Origin: Kappaphycus alvarezii
Lineage: Eukaryota; Rhodophyta; Florideophyceae; Gigartinales; Solieriaceae
Direction: 5' to 3'
NCBI GenBank assembly: GCA_002205965.3
Contig: NADL03000042.1
Span: forward strand, 434,001 to 498,000
Length of the DNA stretch: 64,000 nt
The notes beneath the pieces were generated by a model. It did no database searches. It was not told where the DNA came from and worked only from the letters and a program-made list of their open reading frames with translations. Position numbers and translations under genes: made by a program. Positions 33,386 to 46,170 of this stretch are shown here, piece after piece (position 1 is the stretch's first letter; each line of letters starts with the position of its first letter).

Positions 33386-36300
33386 GCTATGTAGTGGTGC
33401 TCATGTATTCTCATAAAACTATGCTTAGCTTTGAACGAACTATTGATCGTTACAGAAGTCGGGATACGTTATCCCATCACTTGAAAGGGTCTTTTTTATT
33501 GCGCAGCACGTATTGGCTTTCTCACCGACTGGAAGGGACAGCGATGGAGATGTTACCTGGGACTGCCAGAGAGATCTTATAAGCCAGCTCTCCGAGTTTG
33601 AGCTTGCAGCGTTTGGCGTTTGACGTTTGGCGTTAACAAAAAATGTTTTCTCCAATCAGATGAAATCTTGGCAACGTTAGATGATGGCCTTTTGGGACAA
33701 GCGCATCTGATAATCAAGTTTAGAATGTTGGCAACCGCAAGGCTGATCGTGAAGGTCAAAATGCAGAAGCATTTGCATGTGCTTTGCTCCGAATAGTTTT
33801 CACTCTTCTTTCGGGCGGAGGGGAAAGGCACAGATAGACAACGTTCGAAGGTTGTTAACAATTCTTTTGGAAGGCGGGGAGAACAGGAGGGTTCTGGGAT
33901 CATAACAAATGCTGATAAATGGCTTGCTCTCCTGATGGAATTGTGACGCTGCAGTTGGATGCTATGAAAGATAGGAATAGGGGTACTTATTCGGATTCGG
34001 AGGCCGCGAAGATCATAGTCAGCTCTCTAGAGATCAAGACTAGAGTTTCTGCATCAAGCTTAGGAAGGAGAGTGACAAATATCTCACCGCACTGGCAGCA
34101 TTTTTATTTTGGCGATGAAACGTTCGTACGTATCATACTAGAGAAGAACAGGACAAAGCTGCTACATCAATGTGTAGTGATGTAACTAAAATATGCGCTC
34201 TATGTTGCGGCTGGCTACACTGGAATACTTTGATATGTACTTTTTATACTCCTATGCACGGTTCTTGACAGAATTTGGGATGCTATGAAGATTTCATTGG
34301 AGTCGATAGTCATTTGAAGAAGCAGCGATAATCCCAAGATCCCATCTTTTGTCACTTCCTCACAAAAGAGGAACTTCAATGCTATATTACAGTTTTGGAA
34401 GTATATTGGCAACCATGTTAGACAGAAGGGCTGGTTCCAGCATTTAAAGCTGTCTAAACACGGAGCACAAATCTTTTAATCCAAAAAAATGTGGAGTTGA
34501 TGGAGCGACTCGCAGAGAGCTCTCTTACGTTCCCCTTCGTCACACTTGAAATGGGAGCAAAATGTTGCATCCCAGGTATTGAAATGTAGTGTAGTAAACG
34601 CCTGCATCGGTTACCGATTTTTCCAGAGACAAGACTTGTTGGAGACAGATGAAATATTTCGTTCTCTACAAAGCTATCGAGAGAAGTCGAAAAAGGTTCG
34701 GGAAACGGCATATTTCATGTATGATGCTGGGGTGAGCTTCTGGTACATGCAGCGACTGTAGTGAGTGAGGGAGAGAAGGAAAAGGCGGAGGAGGAACTGG
34801 TAAAAGTGAGACGCAGAGACTCATCGGACTAGCGAGGAACAGAAGCGGAAGAGGGTTTTGTGATTCAACAGCCCAGATGGTGTTCGACCTAAGCTCTCAG
34901 TTACAGGCCATGCCCCTATTCAAGAGAAAAAGGTCCTTCTTTGCGCTCTGTGTAGTCAAAATAGACAAATTTGGTCCGGGCTTCGACCTTCTTATAAATT
35001 TAGACTATGCCATGTAATCCTGTGTCTTCCCAAATACGATGGGCTATCGAAGAACTGCTTCAATGTTGTATGACTCCAAACTATAAAAGCATCGTAACTG
35101 TTCAGGAAGCAGTGGCAGACTGACTAGCAAAAGCAAGGAAAATACTACTGCAAGCAATGTGAATGCTGGCAGTGAACATGAGATCGAGGATAAATTAGCG
35201 GAGCGCAGGAAGAGGAGGTTACGTAAGATGAAGAAATGGTTGACGAGAAAGATTCTCTGATGTTGCAGACTACGCAAATCCGGCAAGGTCGCCAAAGAAT
35301 GTCAGAGATGGTCAATGAGGTGACGTAACTCCGCCTTTGAGGAATGGAAGTCGTAGGAATAATGATCAGAGTGATAGCAATGTTGCGATGACTCTTCAAC
35401 CGACCCAGCAAAAGAGCAACAGGTAAGAAAGGTGTTCAATATCAAGGTGCATCAGTAAGATTTGCGAGAAAAGAAAATTGCACAAGAGGTTGCTGCCCGT
35501 AAGGCTTTGCGCAAGAGACATAAACGTTAGAGCTACAGTGCGAGAAATTACTTTAGACGCCGCGCTTTTTCTAAGATAACTTGGGATAAATACTTGTATT
35601 TAATTGAAAATTTGTCAGTCCTTTTCTTTTTAAAGGGCTGTCATTTCCACAAAAAAATCAGATGAAGTGGAGTATTTTTAAAACATATTTCAAAAAGGCT
35701 ACTTCAGAGCGTGAAAAAAATATAGGCGTAATGGTCTTTACAAGGCTCAAGCTTTCTAAATAGATACTCTTACCCCACAAGAGCCATTCCAACACCTTTC
35801 TATAACTCTTCGCTCAACACAAGCAATCAACATTCCAAAAGGGAAAAATTGTCCCTTGTTGATCAAAGAAAAGTCCAAGCTTGAGCAGCGGAGTAAGTGC
35901 GAACTATGTTGACCTTTCTTTGCTTCGTTCCTAATAAAAAAGCTGTTTGTAAATTATAGCATACAGTACAGTAGCTTTTTTTGGACCAAGCCTCAGCGGC
36001 AGCTGAAGCAATTTATGAGTTGTCCATGCTCGGAAACTATGGCAGCAATAAGGCTGAATTTACACTGCAAGACTATGCCATCAATAGTGGAGTTTCAATG
36101 GAACTTGACGAGCTTTGAGCGGTTAAAAGGCAGTTTACTGTATACTGTGCAAAAAATTCTGTAATTAAGGATGTATGGAGATTTATGGATGAAATGGTAG
36201 GAGCACTTGGGGACCAGCATACTAGAATGGGATGCTCAGCGAACTAAGTTGAATACACAAAGATGAGTACAAAGAAATTGGGAGACAACTTCAAGTGCAT

Positions 36301-36865
36301 ACCTAAGTAGTCTAGAAGTTGAAAGTCAACTTGCGGCCTATACATATTTGTTTATCGCGAGCCCCTGAGCAAATATGGAAGAACCTTTCCCTTCTATAAT
36401 TACATGTAGATTTTTGCCCCATCATCCTTATTCATATCTTTTTATTTCCAAAAACATACTTCGGTAGCACTCTTTTCGCTTGCAGAACCTCTTTTTTGGA
36501 TAGATGACTCTTGGATGCCATCGTCTGGAGATTTATCCCTAAAACACATCATAAGAGTACCACAGCTGAAGCAGTAGGGAAGTACTGCCTGTGGTGTCGC
36601 CCTTATTTTCAAAGCGTGTTTAGAGTTTACCCGTCATTTTTTGAAGCACTAGAGCGAATGAAAGTTAGTCCGGCGAATCTTCTTGCTTCAGTCAAACCAC
36701 ACTGCGTGTAATATCATCTACTTACCCCATATGACCTTATGATGAGCAAAAGGGAAAGAGATATAATCAATACAACTCATTACAATTAACTTTTACGTAT
36801 ATGAGTTCGTTCAGTCATCCGATCACAAACGAAATTCTAGTTATACTAGACGCAGAGACTAGCGG
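33386..36865 (+). other. Unassigned region with coding-like patches
   Basis: No element ends or known domains found. Several plus-strand patches look like decayed coding sequence: around 34546-34761 (RFFQRQDLLETDEIFRSLQS), around 34890-35010 (MPLFKRKRSFFALCVVKIDK), a basic Lys/Arg-rich patch near 35190-35260, around 35990-36240 (EAIYELSMLGNYGSNKAEF, DVWRFMDEMVGALGDQH), and 36511-36711. They could be parts of one dead gene or element. A palindrome AAGTTGA-AAG-TCAACTT lies at 36316-36332. Confidence 0.35.
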
Positions 36866-37876
36866 TTAATATTGCCTGATGCTTGCTTTCGCAACCCTTA
36901 TCCGGCACGTCTTATTGCTTAGAGCACGAAAGCCGGTATGTGCGCGAACAGCCGGAAGATACGCCAGCCTACCGGGAGATGCACACCTGCACTCTGAAGT
37001 TACCCAGTGATTGCCGCTGTTTCCAAATGGCCTTTCACTGTGGTCAGTCATTTCTCTTTAAGGAAATGGGGCTTGAGTCATCTGCTAAGGTAAGAAGCGA
37101 AGCTCTTTTCGACCTGACTTCTTGTCACGGTAAGCTTGCCGGCCTATCTTGGTGGCAAAAGCTAGCGAGCCCATAATCGACGACATTCTTGTCTTTGAGA
37201 CAGTAGTCACAGGCTTCATCCGCTGGGAGTTCTTTAGCTATATATCCATTCAACTACCGTGGAGGCCTTTCATGGCCAAGGCGATGGTGCCAGAGCTACT
37301 CTTCGTCGGTAATTTTACGGCTCTTTTCTTGCTTCCGCTGGCCTTTAAGTATCAGTCTTCCTCATGTACTCCTTGTTCTTCTTCTTGGAGATAGCTTTCT
37401 GAACCGGTCGAGTTGTTTTCTTCTCGCACAAAGGAACCCCCAGTCTCGATGGAAGCTAGGCATGCCCTCGCCATGGCTGGACGGAAGCGGAGTTCGCCCT
37501 CTCTAATGGTGCGAGTGCTGCCAGCTGGTATTCCTGATGGTCTTCGATGTAAAACAGACCATCGCAGCCCTGTTTGCTCTAAGAAAGGACACGTGAATCG
37601 CCTTGCAGGTCAAAAAATAAGGCCTACCTGTGTATAGAGAACGTTAAAAATTCCTGCGTGTTAAGGAAGGTACGGAAAGCAGAATCATATTAAGGTTGGG
37701 GCTACTAGGACTTAGACAGTTTGACATTTTATGGTCCGTTGTCATTCATCTATTGCTCATTTCGCACGCCACTGGATCGCGCCTAGATCTTGTAGTCATC
37801 CTACAGCATAATAAATGTACCGCAGGGCATCTGCGACTGCACACGGTCACTCCGACTAGTCATAGGTGGTGGTGCT
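36866..37876. other. Unassigned GC-richer region
   Basis: Open frames up to about 97 codons on both strands, with no recognisable motif. The stretch around 36940-37070 resembles 44230-45020 loosely (CCTACC-GGGAGAT, then a Cys-rich HTCTLKLPSDCRCF against YTCTVKCASACRSF), so it may include a very old LINE tail. Confidence 0.3.
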
Positions 37877-38010
37877 GTAGAAGGAAGGAGGAGATGGAGC
37901 GAGGGAGATAGAGAAGGAAGGAATGAAAAAAGCAGATTGAAAGAGATATTAAGAGCGAAAAGGAGTGAGGGACCAAGAAAGAGAGTTGAGAGAAAAGAAG
38001 GTGGTGAGGA
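37877..38010. repeat. Purine-rich tract
   Basis: About 130 bases of nearly pure A/G on the plus strand (GGAAGGAGG, GAGAAGGAAGG and similar). Such tracts can form triplexes or mark LTR and UTR ends. A TATATAGACC word follows at about 38050. Confidence 0.6.
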
Positions 38011-38389
38011 ACTTTACTCAGACAGAACAGGGACGGAGACCGGGTCTTATATAGACCTCGAAGCGAGTCGACTGGTGCTTCCGGACGATAGCAGGAAGTT
38101 TCCTGAATCCATGTAGACGACGATGGGAGGCTAACCCTAAACCTGCTTGAGCTGATCTACTGTACAGTGCAAAAAGCGTAACGGTCAAGTTCTAGTTGTA
38201 CAGTAAAATACAGTAACAAAGTCTGTAACCCTCTTTGCCAGCCGTAAGCTTTCAGCAGAGGCGACGGAAAGTAATTACACTAACAGGTGCCGCTTTCCAG
38301 CAGCATCCGATAAGGACTACAAACGCCTTTTATCCTAGTATGTCGTTCCATTGCACTCCATTTGGTCCTGTAATTTTTTTTCCCGTGTC

Positions 38390-39183
38390 CGTCCCCACGA
38401 CTTGTTCTTGTTCACACTGGATCTCTTGACAATTCCGGCGGCAGTTTCGTCGATAACGTTCAACTTTTTGTCCGTATTAGGTTGGTTGAGTCAGCGGGTC
38501 TCGAGCTTCTAGCCCCAAAGCTACAAGCTTGAAGCACACCGTGCACTCGAATATTGCGGTAGCGGCTCAGCATCGACTATTTCCAGACTGAGGCCCTTTT
38601 TTTTCCTCGATTAGAAGGCTGTTGAAATCCTTCCGTTTCAGATCCTTGTAAGCAATCTTCTTCATGGCGACCGTAATGGACGCAAACTATCTGAGTTTTT
38701 TGGACGCAACAATGATTCTTGGCCAAAACTCGTCAAATACAGTATCCATGACCTAAAGCTTCTTACTTGGCGCAGCTATTCGATCAATTTTCTTGGACAT
38801 ATCTTCCCTCACTGTGCCTTATTTGATGGATATCAACTCGGCCATAGCGGATATACGCATTGCAGTCGGCTTTGGTTCGTATATTTTGACAAATTCATCA
38901 TCGCACGTTTCTCACTCATCACGCCGTACGTCCCATAGGTCATGATCGTCCAGCCGGTGGACAATATTTTGTGACTCTCTCTCCTTTTTCTCCTCCGTCA
39001 CGCGCATGTCCAGTTGGCTTTACGCACCCTCGCCTCTGGAGTCGTTTCTGACGGGGCTCATTTGGCCTCAGAGTGGCCTTTAGACCTTATGAATTAATGA
39101 AGGCGACCACGAGTAGGCGCCACAAATCATAGTCACTCTTGTCGTCCAACGGGCGGATGTGGTACTTGTTCGTTTCGGTCATG
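38390..39183 (-). mobile_element. Copia gag fossil of a second family
   Basis: From the ATG at about 39183 on minus the frame reads MTETNKYHIRPLDDKSDYDL WRLL, the N-terminal L-x-G/D-x-x-D-Y-x-x-W pattern of Copia Gag (UBN2 type), followed by LKATLRPNE. Later patches such as DEFVKIYEPKPTAMRISAMAEL, DTVFDEFWPRIIVASKKL and MKKIAYKDLKRKDFNSLLIEE fit the Gag body. It is broken, and GC-richer than the AT-rich Copia family beside it, so it is a different family. Confidence 0.65.
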
Positions 39184-39282
39184 CTTGGATCTGAAAATTG
39201 AAATATCTTCACTTGGTATTCGTTGAGCGACTGACTGGTCGGAGGAGAAGAGAAGAGTTATATTAGATATGTTATTAAGTGC

Positions 39283-39443
39283 AATCAGTAAAAATAGATG
39301 AAATTTTCATCGATGATTCACAATAAATGTAAATGGTGTGGCTCTGATAAAATATTGCTCCACAATTTTTCATCACTGTATTAGATGTGGAAACGAATTA
39401 AATATTTTTCCAATACGTGTGAAACAATTTTTCAATTTCGCAT
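39283..39443 (-). repeat. Copia-family LTR, partial
   Basis: It matches the last 160 bp or so of the 561-bp LTR (GATGATTCACAATAAATGT to a CA end). It precedes internal sequence that aligns with the region right of 26579, so it is the remains of the 3' LTR of copy 2. Confidence 0.75.
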
Positions 39444-42400
39444 CACAACCCTTTTAAAGATATAAATGGTATATATTATTTTGGTTTTAACTGAGATAAC
39501 CACGAGAAAATTTTGCCCATATCCATGGGTATGGATCCATGAGATAAAAGTAATCTTAGGTTATAGCGAACTGAACTGTCTTTCTTTTCCAACGGTTAAA
39601 GGATTAACCGAGCCAGGTATCAAGATCATTTTTTTATTTTTTGTTTCAAAATTACTCCTTATTAACTGTACATCTGCTCTTATGACTTTTCTCCAAGAAC
39701 ACGACATGTGAAAAGAGAGCTGAATAAATTTTTTGAGTCCACGGCAATAAGTTTATTAGGAGTCCTGCAACACAAACAAGCTGCGATTTGTAGACCCGGC
39801 TAGTTTTACTGCATCAGAAAAAACAACAATTGATAATTTCAAATTCTCCAAAATTTTCCGGCGACGATATTTACTTAAGCAAGTAAATAACTTCAAAATT
39901 TTGTACCATCGAAGATTGAATATGTACATCGATGAATATGAATACATAAATCAAGAACCAAAGTATTAGATCTTTTCTGTTGTGTACAACTTGCTGAAAA
40001 AGCAGATATTAGAGAAGTAACCATAAACACATAAACAAATAGATATTTGAACCATTCAATGAATTAAACGAGAAGTTCTCGAAAGAATTCTTTTTTATCC
40101 CGCCTTTTACGTCGATTTCTCGATATTATATGATGTTCGAGTTATTTTTTTTCGTCTGCTGATACATTAATTTTGCAATCATCAAACTGAATAATTTTAC
40201 CTACATTTAAATTGAGAGATCCAGGCATATGACCGACACCACGAAAGTGTGGACCTGTAGGCGGAGAAAATGGACGGAGGTTGGTGGAGTCTTGAAAGTC
40301 CTGGGGTGGAAGAAGGTCACTCCTTCTCTAGGCTGTAAATCTAGGCCAGTTCCGAAGGCTCAGAGGATCCGACTCATAGATCTGAATTGGTTAACGAAAG
40401 TAGATTAAGGCCGAAGCCGTTCCTCGTTTGGGGATGTCGGAAGACGACCTAAGGCAAGGCACCCGCCTGTACGGGCCAATCTTCCATGGGGTAGTATCTC
40501 CATCGATACTAAGCCGGTGATTCCACTTGTTCGTAGGGGCTTATTCACTTAAGCGCCAGGGGTAGTCGCAGCCTGAAAGAAAAACAGAGCATAAGAAAAG
40601 GTTAAAATAAAATAAAGGGTAAATGCGCAATCTTGAAGGAAGATTAAGATAAAGGGGACACATAAAGCGGAATAAATCAGGCAAAAGCCAAAGGAATCTC
40701 CCTTGAGAAGCAAAAGGGCCCAAGGTAACAAGATTTGGGAGCAAGACTAAGAGCCGTTACCGTTTTGCTTCTTTGGTTAGGGTTCGCAGGCTCAAGGAGG
40801 CGACTGTAAATACTAGTCAGAAAGCTTTTTGCCTACGTCTATTCGATGTACAATAAATTGCTTATCTAATCATGAAGTAAGTGTGAGACCCGAAAGAAGT
40901 GCGTAGTTAGATCTTACTTTGTGATTAGAGTCCGGTATACTTGGTCCATTTAGCGGGGTCCCCTAGGCCCACATCAGACACAGGACTCGGGTCAATTAGG
41001 GGGCTGGTTGATCTAACCATTCAGTCCTTACAGTTAGGGCTGATGCTGTAAGCAACGTAAAATGATCTCAAATCTTGATCACCCACAAATATCACTTCCT
41101 GTCTCCACTGTACTGTGTTCTCGTATTGCATTGCAGTACTGAAAAAATTATATTCTTCAGTTCTGTACGCATTAGAAATAATATGAGCTGGAAGTCCAGA
41201 TGGTCGATGGAGTATAAATTCCTTGGATCCAAATCTTTCATAATAAACCTCTTAATATTTTTCTCGCGGACGACTTCAATTCCGTTTCAGGTAGCATCTC
41301 AATTTCGTGAGCATCATGAGCATCACTTTAGTGAATCGGAATGTGGAATAAATGTTCGGGATTAATGGAATTATTTTTGGAATCGATAATTACGTGTTTG
41401 GGAGATAATTGTTCATAAAAATGTGATTTGTTTCATTATTCTTAAATCCAATCTTATCCTTTTGCGCTATATCTAAATTTATAGATTTCAGAGATGTGTT
41501 CTAACTAATATCATCGAAATCACAGTTTCCTTAATTTCAAATTTTCGCTTTGTTAAAATTCAGTTCTTTAACGTCACCGGAAATTTCGTCCACAGAATTA
41601 TCGATAGTTTTGCCCATTAAATCATTTTCTTGTTGTATTTGGTATGCACGCTCACACGATGATGCAGAATGACAGACATAATCTATAGCTATATTAATAA
41701 ACCTTCCGTTTGATGTAGGTTCTGTAACTATTAGATATTGTTTATCGAATTTTAATACTGGTTTGGAGGATGAATAATCCTCTTTTTTGATTTGATAAGT
41801 GTATGAATACTTCCACAATATCACCAATATTGATAGGTATATCGTTCACTGACTTCGATTTGAGGATAAGATTTAATTTCCTTTTAGCAATGAATTCATT
41901 AGGCGCATCACGTAAATCTTTTGATGGAGCTCAGGGACCAGAATTATAGATAGTTCTAGTGTGGCCTGCGATATGTCGTGAGAAGAAACAATATCATTAT
42001 CATATAAATCATTTGATATCTGAAACATTTGAGCAATACGCAAGGATTCATTATGGAAGCGTCGTAGAATTTTAAACAAATATGAATCTCTCCTAATATT
42101 TTTTGTTTCGACTCAATTCATTTTTTGTTATATCTGAGGGAGCCAATATGAAAAAATGAAAATTTTTTCTTCAAGATAAAATTTTTAAATATCATTGTCA
42201 AATGCCGGTCTCTTATAATATTTAATGCATTTGTTCCGATGTACATAATAATGGTGATCATTATCTACTAATGTAATTGAATCGATAAAATTTCGTGTGA
42301 CATGAACTCGATACGATTGTACCTAATATGAATATTATTGGATATTCTTGAATTATTTCTTCCAATAATCCTTTATGATGGTCCACTAATTATTAGATGC

Positions 42401-43606
42401 ATAATTTTAACTTAATTTCCATTGTAAGAAATAGTTGATAAATATAACTAACCGAGCTTATTCCTTTTCTTACTTGAATGGGCGCCATTTATATATTTCC
42501 AGAAGGGTGTATCTTGTACAGAATCATGGAGATTATCCAGAGTTTCGTCCTAATCTGGGGTTAAATTTAGAAAGTGCTCTCTGAGCTCAACAATACCCAT
42601 CCCACTGTACGGTGCTCCATCGTCTAGCAATAGGCCTGGATAAAATTCCTGCGATTGGGAACCAAGTACTGTTTCATACATATTAATGCTACGGAACCAG
42701 CTTTTTTATTGCTTAAAATTTCCCGTGTTTTCCTTTTTTGATGAAGAACCTTTAATATAACTTTTCCCGCCCTCGCACCTACCTTTTTCGCAGGTTCAAT
42801 TTCCGATTTCTCCATAGCTGTGACAATTTTATTTTGCCTTGAATGCAACAAATTCCTCTGGGTAATTCATGCTTGATATTTTTTCCTAGATGGTTTCTTT
42901 TCTTTAAATGAAATATTGGATTGATTTGATGATATATTGTTTTGCGAATTTTCATGAGTTAGGCGTGAGTTTTGAGGCTTATGACATGCCCGGATAGTTG
43001 ATAGTATTTCCGAATATTTAATTAATTCAAAAAGAATTCCGCTTCTCCAAATATTTTTCTTCATCGCTCTTCGGGGAAGCTGCTGTCAGAATAGATAAGC
43101 TCTGATTGGAATCAATTTCCGAATTTGTAGGCAGCAAAAATGATACAAGTGCTTCAGGTAGTTTTGAAGAACATGTAGAAGAGTGAAATATGGCATGTTG
43201 CACATCAATCCGTGATTTAAATTTTCGAAAAGACTCATTATCGCCTCTAGTAGAGTTTAATACATAGTAATTCTTGTACTGTTTCTAATATTGATAATGG
43301 AAGATCCACTTAATGAATATCGTTAGCAATCACTAATGTACCATTTTCAGGCTGCTTTGTTGCGTCAGTAATTTTCTTTCAAATGTCAAGAGCTCCTGCC
43401 TGAAATTGGGATCGAATAAATAGACCTTGTACAACCTTAATAAACGCATTAGAGTGTGATACGGGCAATAAATCATGGACAGATTTCCATTTTAGAAAAG
43501 TATCAAATATTTTCTTCACAACCTTTACCATCCTTCCATGGAGCTGTCCTAAGGTCCCATGAAATTTCGGACTTAAAGGGAGATCAATGCGATCTGGGCC
43601 CATAAC
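39444..43606 (-). mobile_element. Copia internal region, old remnant (copy 2)
   Basis: This lies between a partial 3' LTR and a full 5' LTR (43607-44167), both in minus orientation. It aligns in blocks with copy 1. The gag start lies within a few bases of the 5' LTR (MGPDRIDLPLSPKFHGTL, on minus from 43603). Further stretches at 42624-42851 and 41537-41827 are open and AT-rich without clear motifs. Old and broken, with a 0.8-kb foreign insert. Confidence 0.78.
40231..41060. other. Unidentified 0.8-kb insert in Copia copy 2
   Basis: This replaces the RT-side sequence seen in copy 1 between about 28350 and 28930. It is GC-richer and full of short complementary words (CCAC-GAAAGT-GTGG near its start, GGTAGTATC/GATACTAAGCC). 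No open frame with a motif. It looks like a structured non-coding or non-autonomous element. It is not rRNA or tRNA that I recognise. Confidence 0.45.
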
Positions 43607-44167
43607 TGTAAAAAATAACTGAAATTCGTAGATCCAAAATAGATAATTCCAAATAAATTGGCATTAAAATTCCTGAATAGGACTGAAAATAATTACATAT
43701 AGAAAAACAATATTTATTGATAGCTGATCGATGGTGTAATGTGATGGCCCGAGGCGTGCTATTTTTTAACAGTCTAAGACTATTTATACTGTAGATCAGA
43801 GTAGAACTGCTAAAAGATGGTTCCAGCAATATAATATTTTTTGTAAACCAAATTCGTGCTCGGTAATAATTACAGAATAATTCTCCAGGTGAGCAGGTTA
43901 TCCAAATAATACTTTACTGGTACTATAATTCCGGTAATTATAGCTGTATAATTTAAAACTCACATGCATAAAAACAACTTCACTTGTGGTACTGTAAAAT
44001 CCACGGACCAGTGAAAATAGATAATATTAGTCATTGATGATTCACAATAAATGTAAATTGTGTAGCTCTGATAAAATATTGTTCCAGTTTACCATCACCG
44101 TATTCGATGTGGAAAACAGATTAAAAAGTTTTTCCAATACTCGTAAAATAGTTTTTCAATTTTCACA
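43607..44167 (-). repeat. Copia-family LTR, 561 bp, 5' LTR of copy 2
   Basis: TGTAAAAA to TTTTCACA, the same length as 26019-26579, with roughly a quarter of positions changed by eye. Gag begins directly left of it on minus, which makes it a 5' LTR. Confidence 0.85.
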
Positions 44168-44229
44168 GCCTCATCACCCTTGTTCCGTGTGTCCTGTGGC
44201 GTGCACAACGTAAGCCAGTAGATGGGCGA

Positions 44230-45060
44230 CCGGCTAGGAGATGCGCCGACCTACCAGGAGATATATATGTTGGAATATTCGTACGTACAGGGGAATAGAT
44301 GGCCTTTTATTAGTATGTACAGTAGCTCTCGGAAGAGCCAAATTTATGCAGCGCGGTCAGGAGCTATTTTATTATATTATTGACCAGCACCTTCCTGGAG
44401 AGCACCTCCGGACAAGAAGATGGTGGCCAGTCGGAACGCTCACTAATTCTCAGGTGCCGAAACTCTCCAGCAGCCCTCGGCAATCTTTCTCTATATAAAC
44501 GTCGCCAAGTACGTTTACAGCAGGCGCTGCCGCAACACTCGCAGAGCGCGAGAAACATCGTCATTATGGCACTTACTGTAACCAAAACGATATCCTCCTC
44601 TCCCCCGTCGGGATTGATATCTATGGTGTCTTGGGCGACGACGGCAAGGGTTTTTTCCGCCGCCTTGCTTCCTTCGCTGCTTCCCGTCGCGGTTCCTCCC
44701 TCAACAGGAGCTCCGCGACTTCGTTACCCGTTTTGCTTTTAGTCTTCAAATAATGCAGGCGCGACAGGTTTCTACCCGCCGCCCGCATCCGTAGTTAATT
44801 TATGAATACCCTCCGCACGCCTCTGTGCGACATTGTACAACCCATAAAGATTTACCACCACATATAAAGGACACTCAAGAGGTCGTTCTGACTGATCGGC
44901 GCAACAACAACGAACCCAACCAACTCCAACTTTCTACAATATACACGTGCACTGTAAAGTGTGCCAGTGCTTGTCGCTCTTTCGTAATGGCCATGCACTG
45001 TACCCACACGGCGTGCCTGTTGGCCGGCCTCCAGCCAGTTTTCTAGTGTTTTGACGGCTT
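44230..45060 (+). mobile_element. LINE 3' part (C-terminal region), plus strand
   Basis: Near 44530 the plus strand encodes EREKHRHYGTYCNQNDILLS PVGIDIYGVLGDDGKGFFRRL, the conserved K-x-x-x-Y x(10) F/L-x-P ... T/I-x-G-x-L-G segment near the C-terminus of this LINE lineage's ORF2. It ends with THTACLLAGLQPVF, which resembles SNAACLLAGLPSTFW of the copy at 57334. RT is absent. Several frame changes. Confidence 0.7.
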
Positions 45061-45119
45061 CCCGCCAATCCTTTACAATGAAAGCCTTACCCACCTCACG
45101 ACATCCCTCAGGGAACAGC

Positions 45120-46170
45120 TGACCATATTTTTCATGGATTAAAAATACCCCAATTTTCCCCCTGTACCCACGGGGAAATACTTCCTGTCCTTAGTGGTTA
45201 ACCCAGTTGGCCAGATCCTAACAATGACTCGGGTTCACACCGTACATGTAATGGACCCACGGGAAGAGCTCCGGAAATCTCTGCTCGACCCCCGTCAAGA
45301 ACGCACTGTGGTTGACCAAGTTGAGAGAATTTTGGAGGTCAACAGTTAACAGTGCATACTCCACGGATTCACCATAGTCCTCGTACAGTCGCCGTATAGC
45401 ACCTTAGATCCTCCTGAAGTTGATACTCCCAACTCCCAACTTTAGTGGCTGAAAGTATTTGTAAGTCTCGTCGGAACTTCGAATCAGCAAGCATCTGCCC
45501 ACCAAGGGACGTAAAGTCTTACCCACGGCGATCGGTCTGATTCCTCCATCCGGTTTCATAAAAGCCGCAAGAGGTGCACCCTGAGCCATGGAAATATAGC
45601 TGCGTGGCCCTTTCCGTTGTCTAAAAGTTTACGACGCTAGTCAGAGCGGCTGGTAAGCTTCGTCCAACCTTGACAACTGATGGGACCTGTAGGAGCTCAA
45701 CCAAGTAGTTTGGGCGAAATGCGGATTCTCCTTCGGCGCTGCTCAGTGAGAACTTGGTCTACTGTAAAGTCGGGACATGGGGCAGTGCGTAAGCACGACC
45801 AGGTTGGTTTGACTCTAATGTAGAAGAGCGCTGTGGGTGCTTCTCCTGGAGGATGGAAACAACCTCTGCAAAGGGGCATGCGATCCTGGAAGATCCAAGG
45901 GCAAAAGCAGCCTTGCCATAAGCACCCTCCTTTGCAAGCTTAGGAGCGCGAAGCTTGTTGATCCCTGTTTGTTCCTCCTCAGTGGCCTTGTGCATCGGGC
46001 GGTAAGTCGCCAAGACGTGTGCCCTCCGCATCAGAGTTTCATACCGTCCTTCACGTCGCAATTGAATGCGTTCCGCAAAATAACGAAATTTTGAGGCTGT
46101 GCCTGGAACGACGGTCGTAAGCGTAGAGGGCTTTGGATTGCCAAATGGGGTAAAAGGGGTGGTTTACTCA
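45120..46170 (-). mobile_element. LINE RT part, minus strand
   Basis: From 46061 downward: APKLAKEGAYGKAAFALGSS then EVVSILQEKHPQ, the helical lead-in of this LINE lineage. Next come LAAFMKPDGGIRPIAVGKTL and LKLGVG (45404-45589, RT motifs 1-2), and YALLTVDLQNSLNLVNHSAF with PELFPWVHYMYG (motif A region, 45260-45370). It stops near 45130 at a GGGGGAAAATTGGGGT module related to the one in the 3.5-kb units. The YADD and C-terminal parts are missing; frames are interrupted. Confidence 0.82.

Noticed and set aside
40231-41060. rRNA or tRNA gene
   Set aside because: Composition and short stems suggested structured RNA, but none of the conserved rRNA words or tRNA boxes are present.
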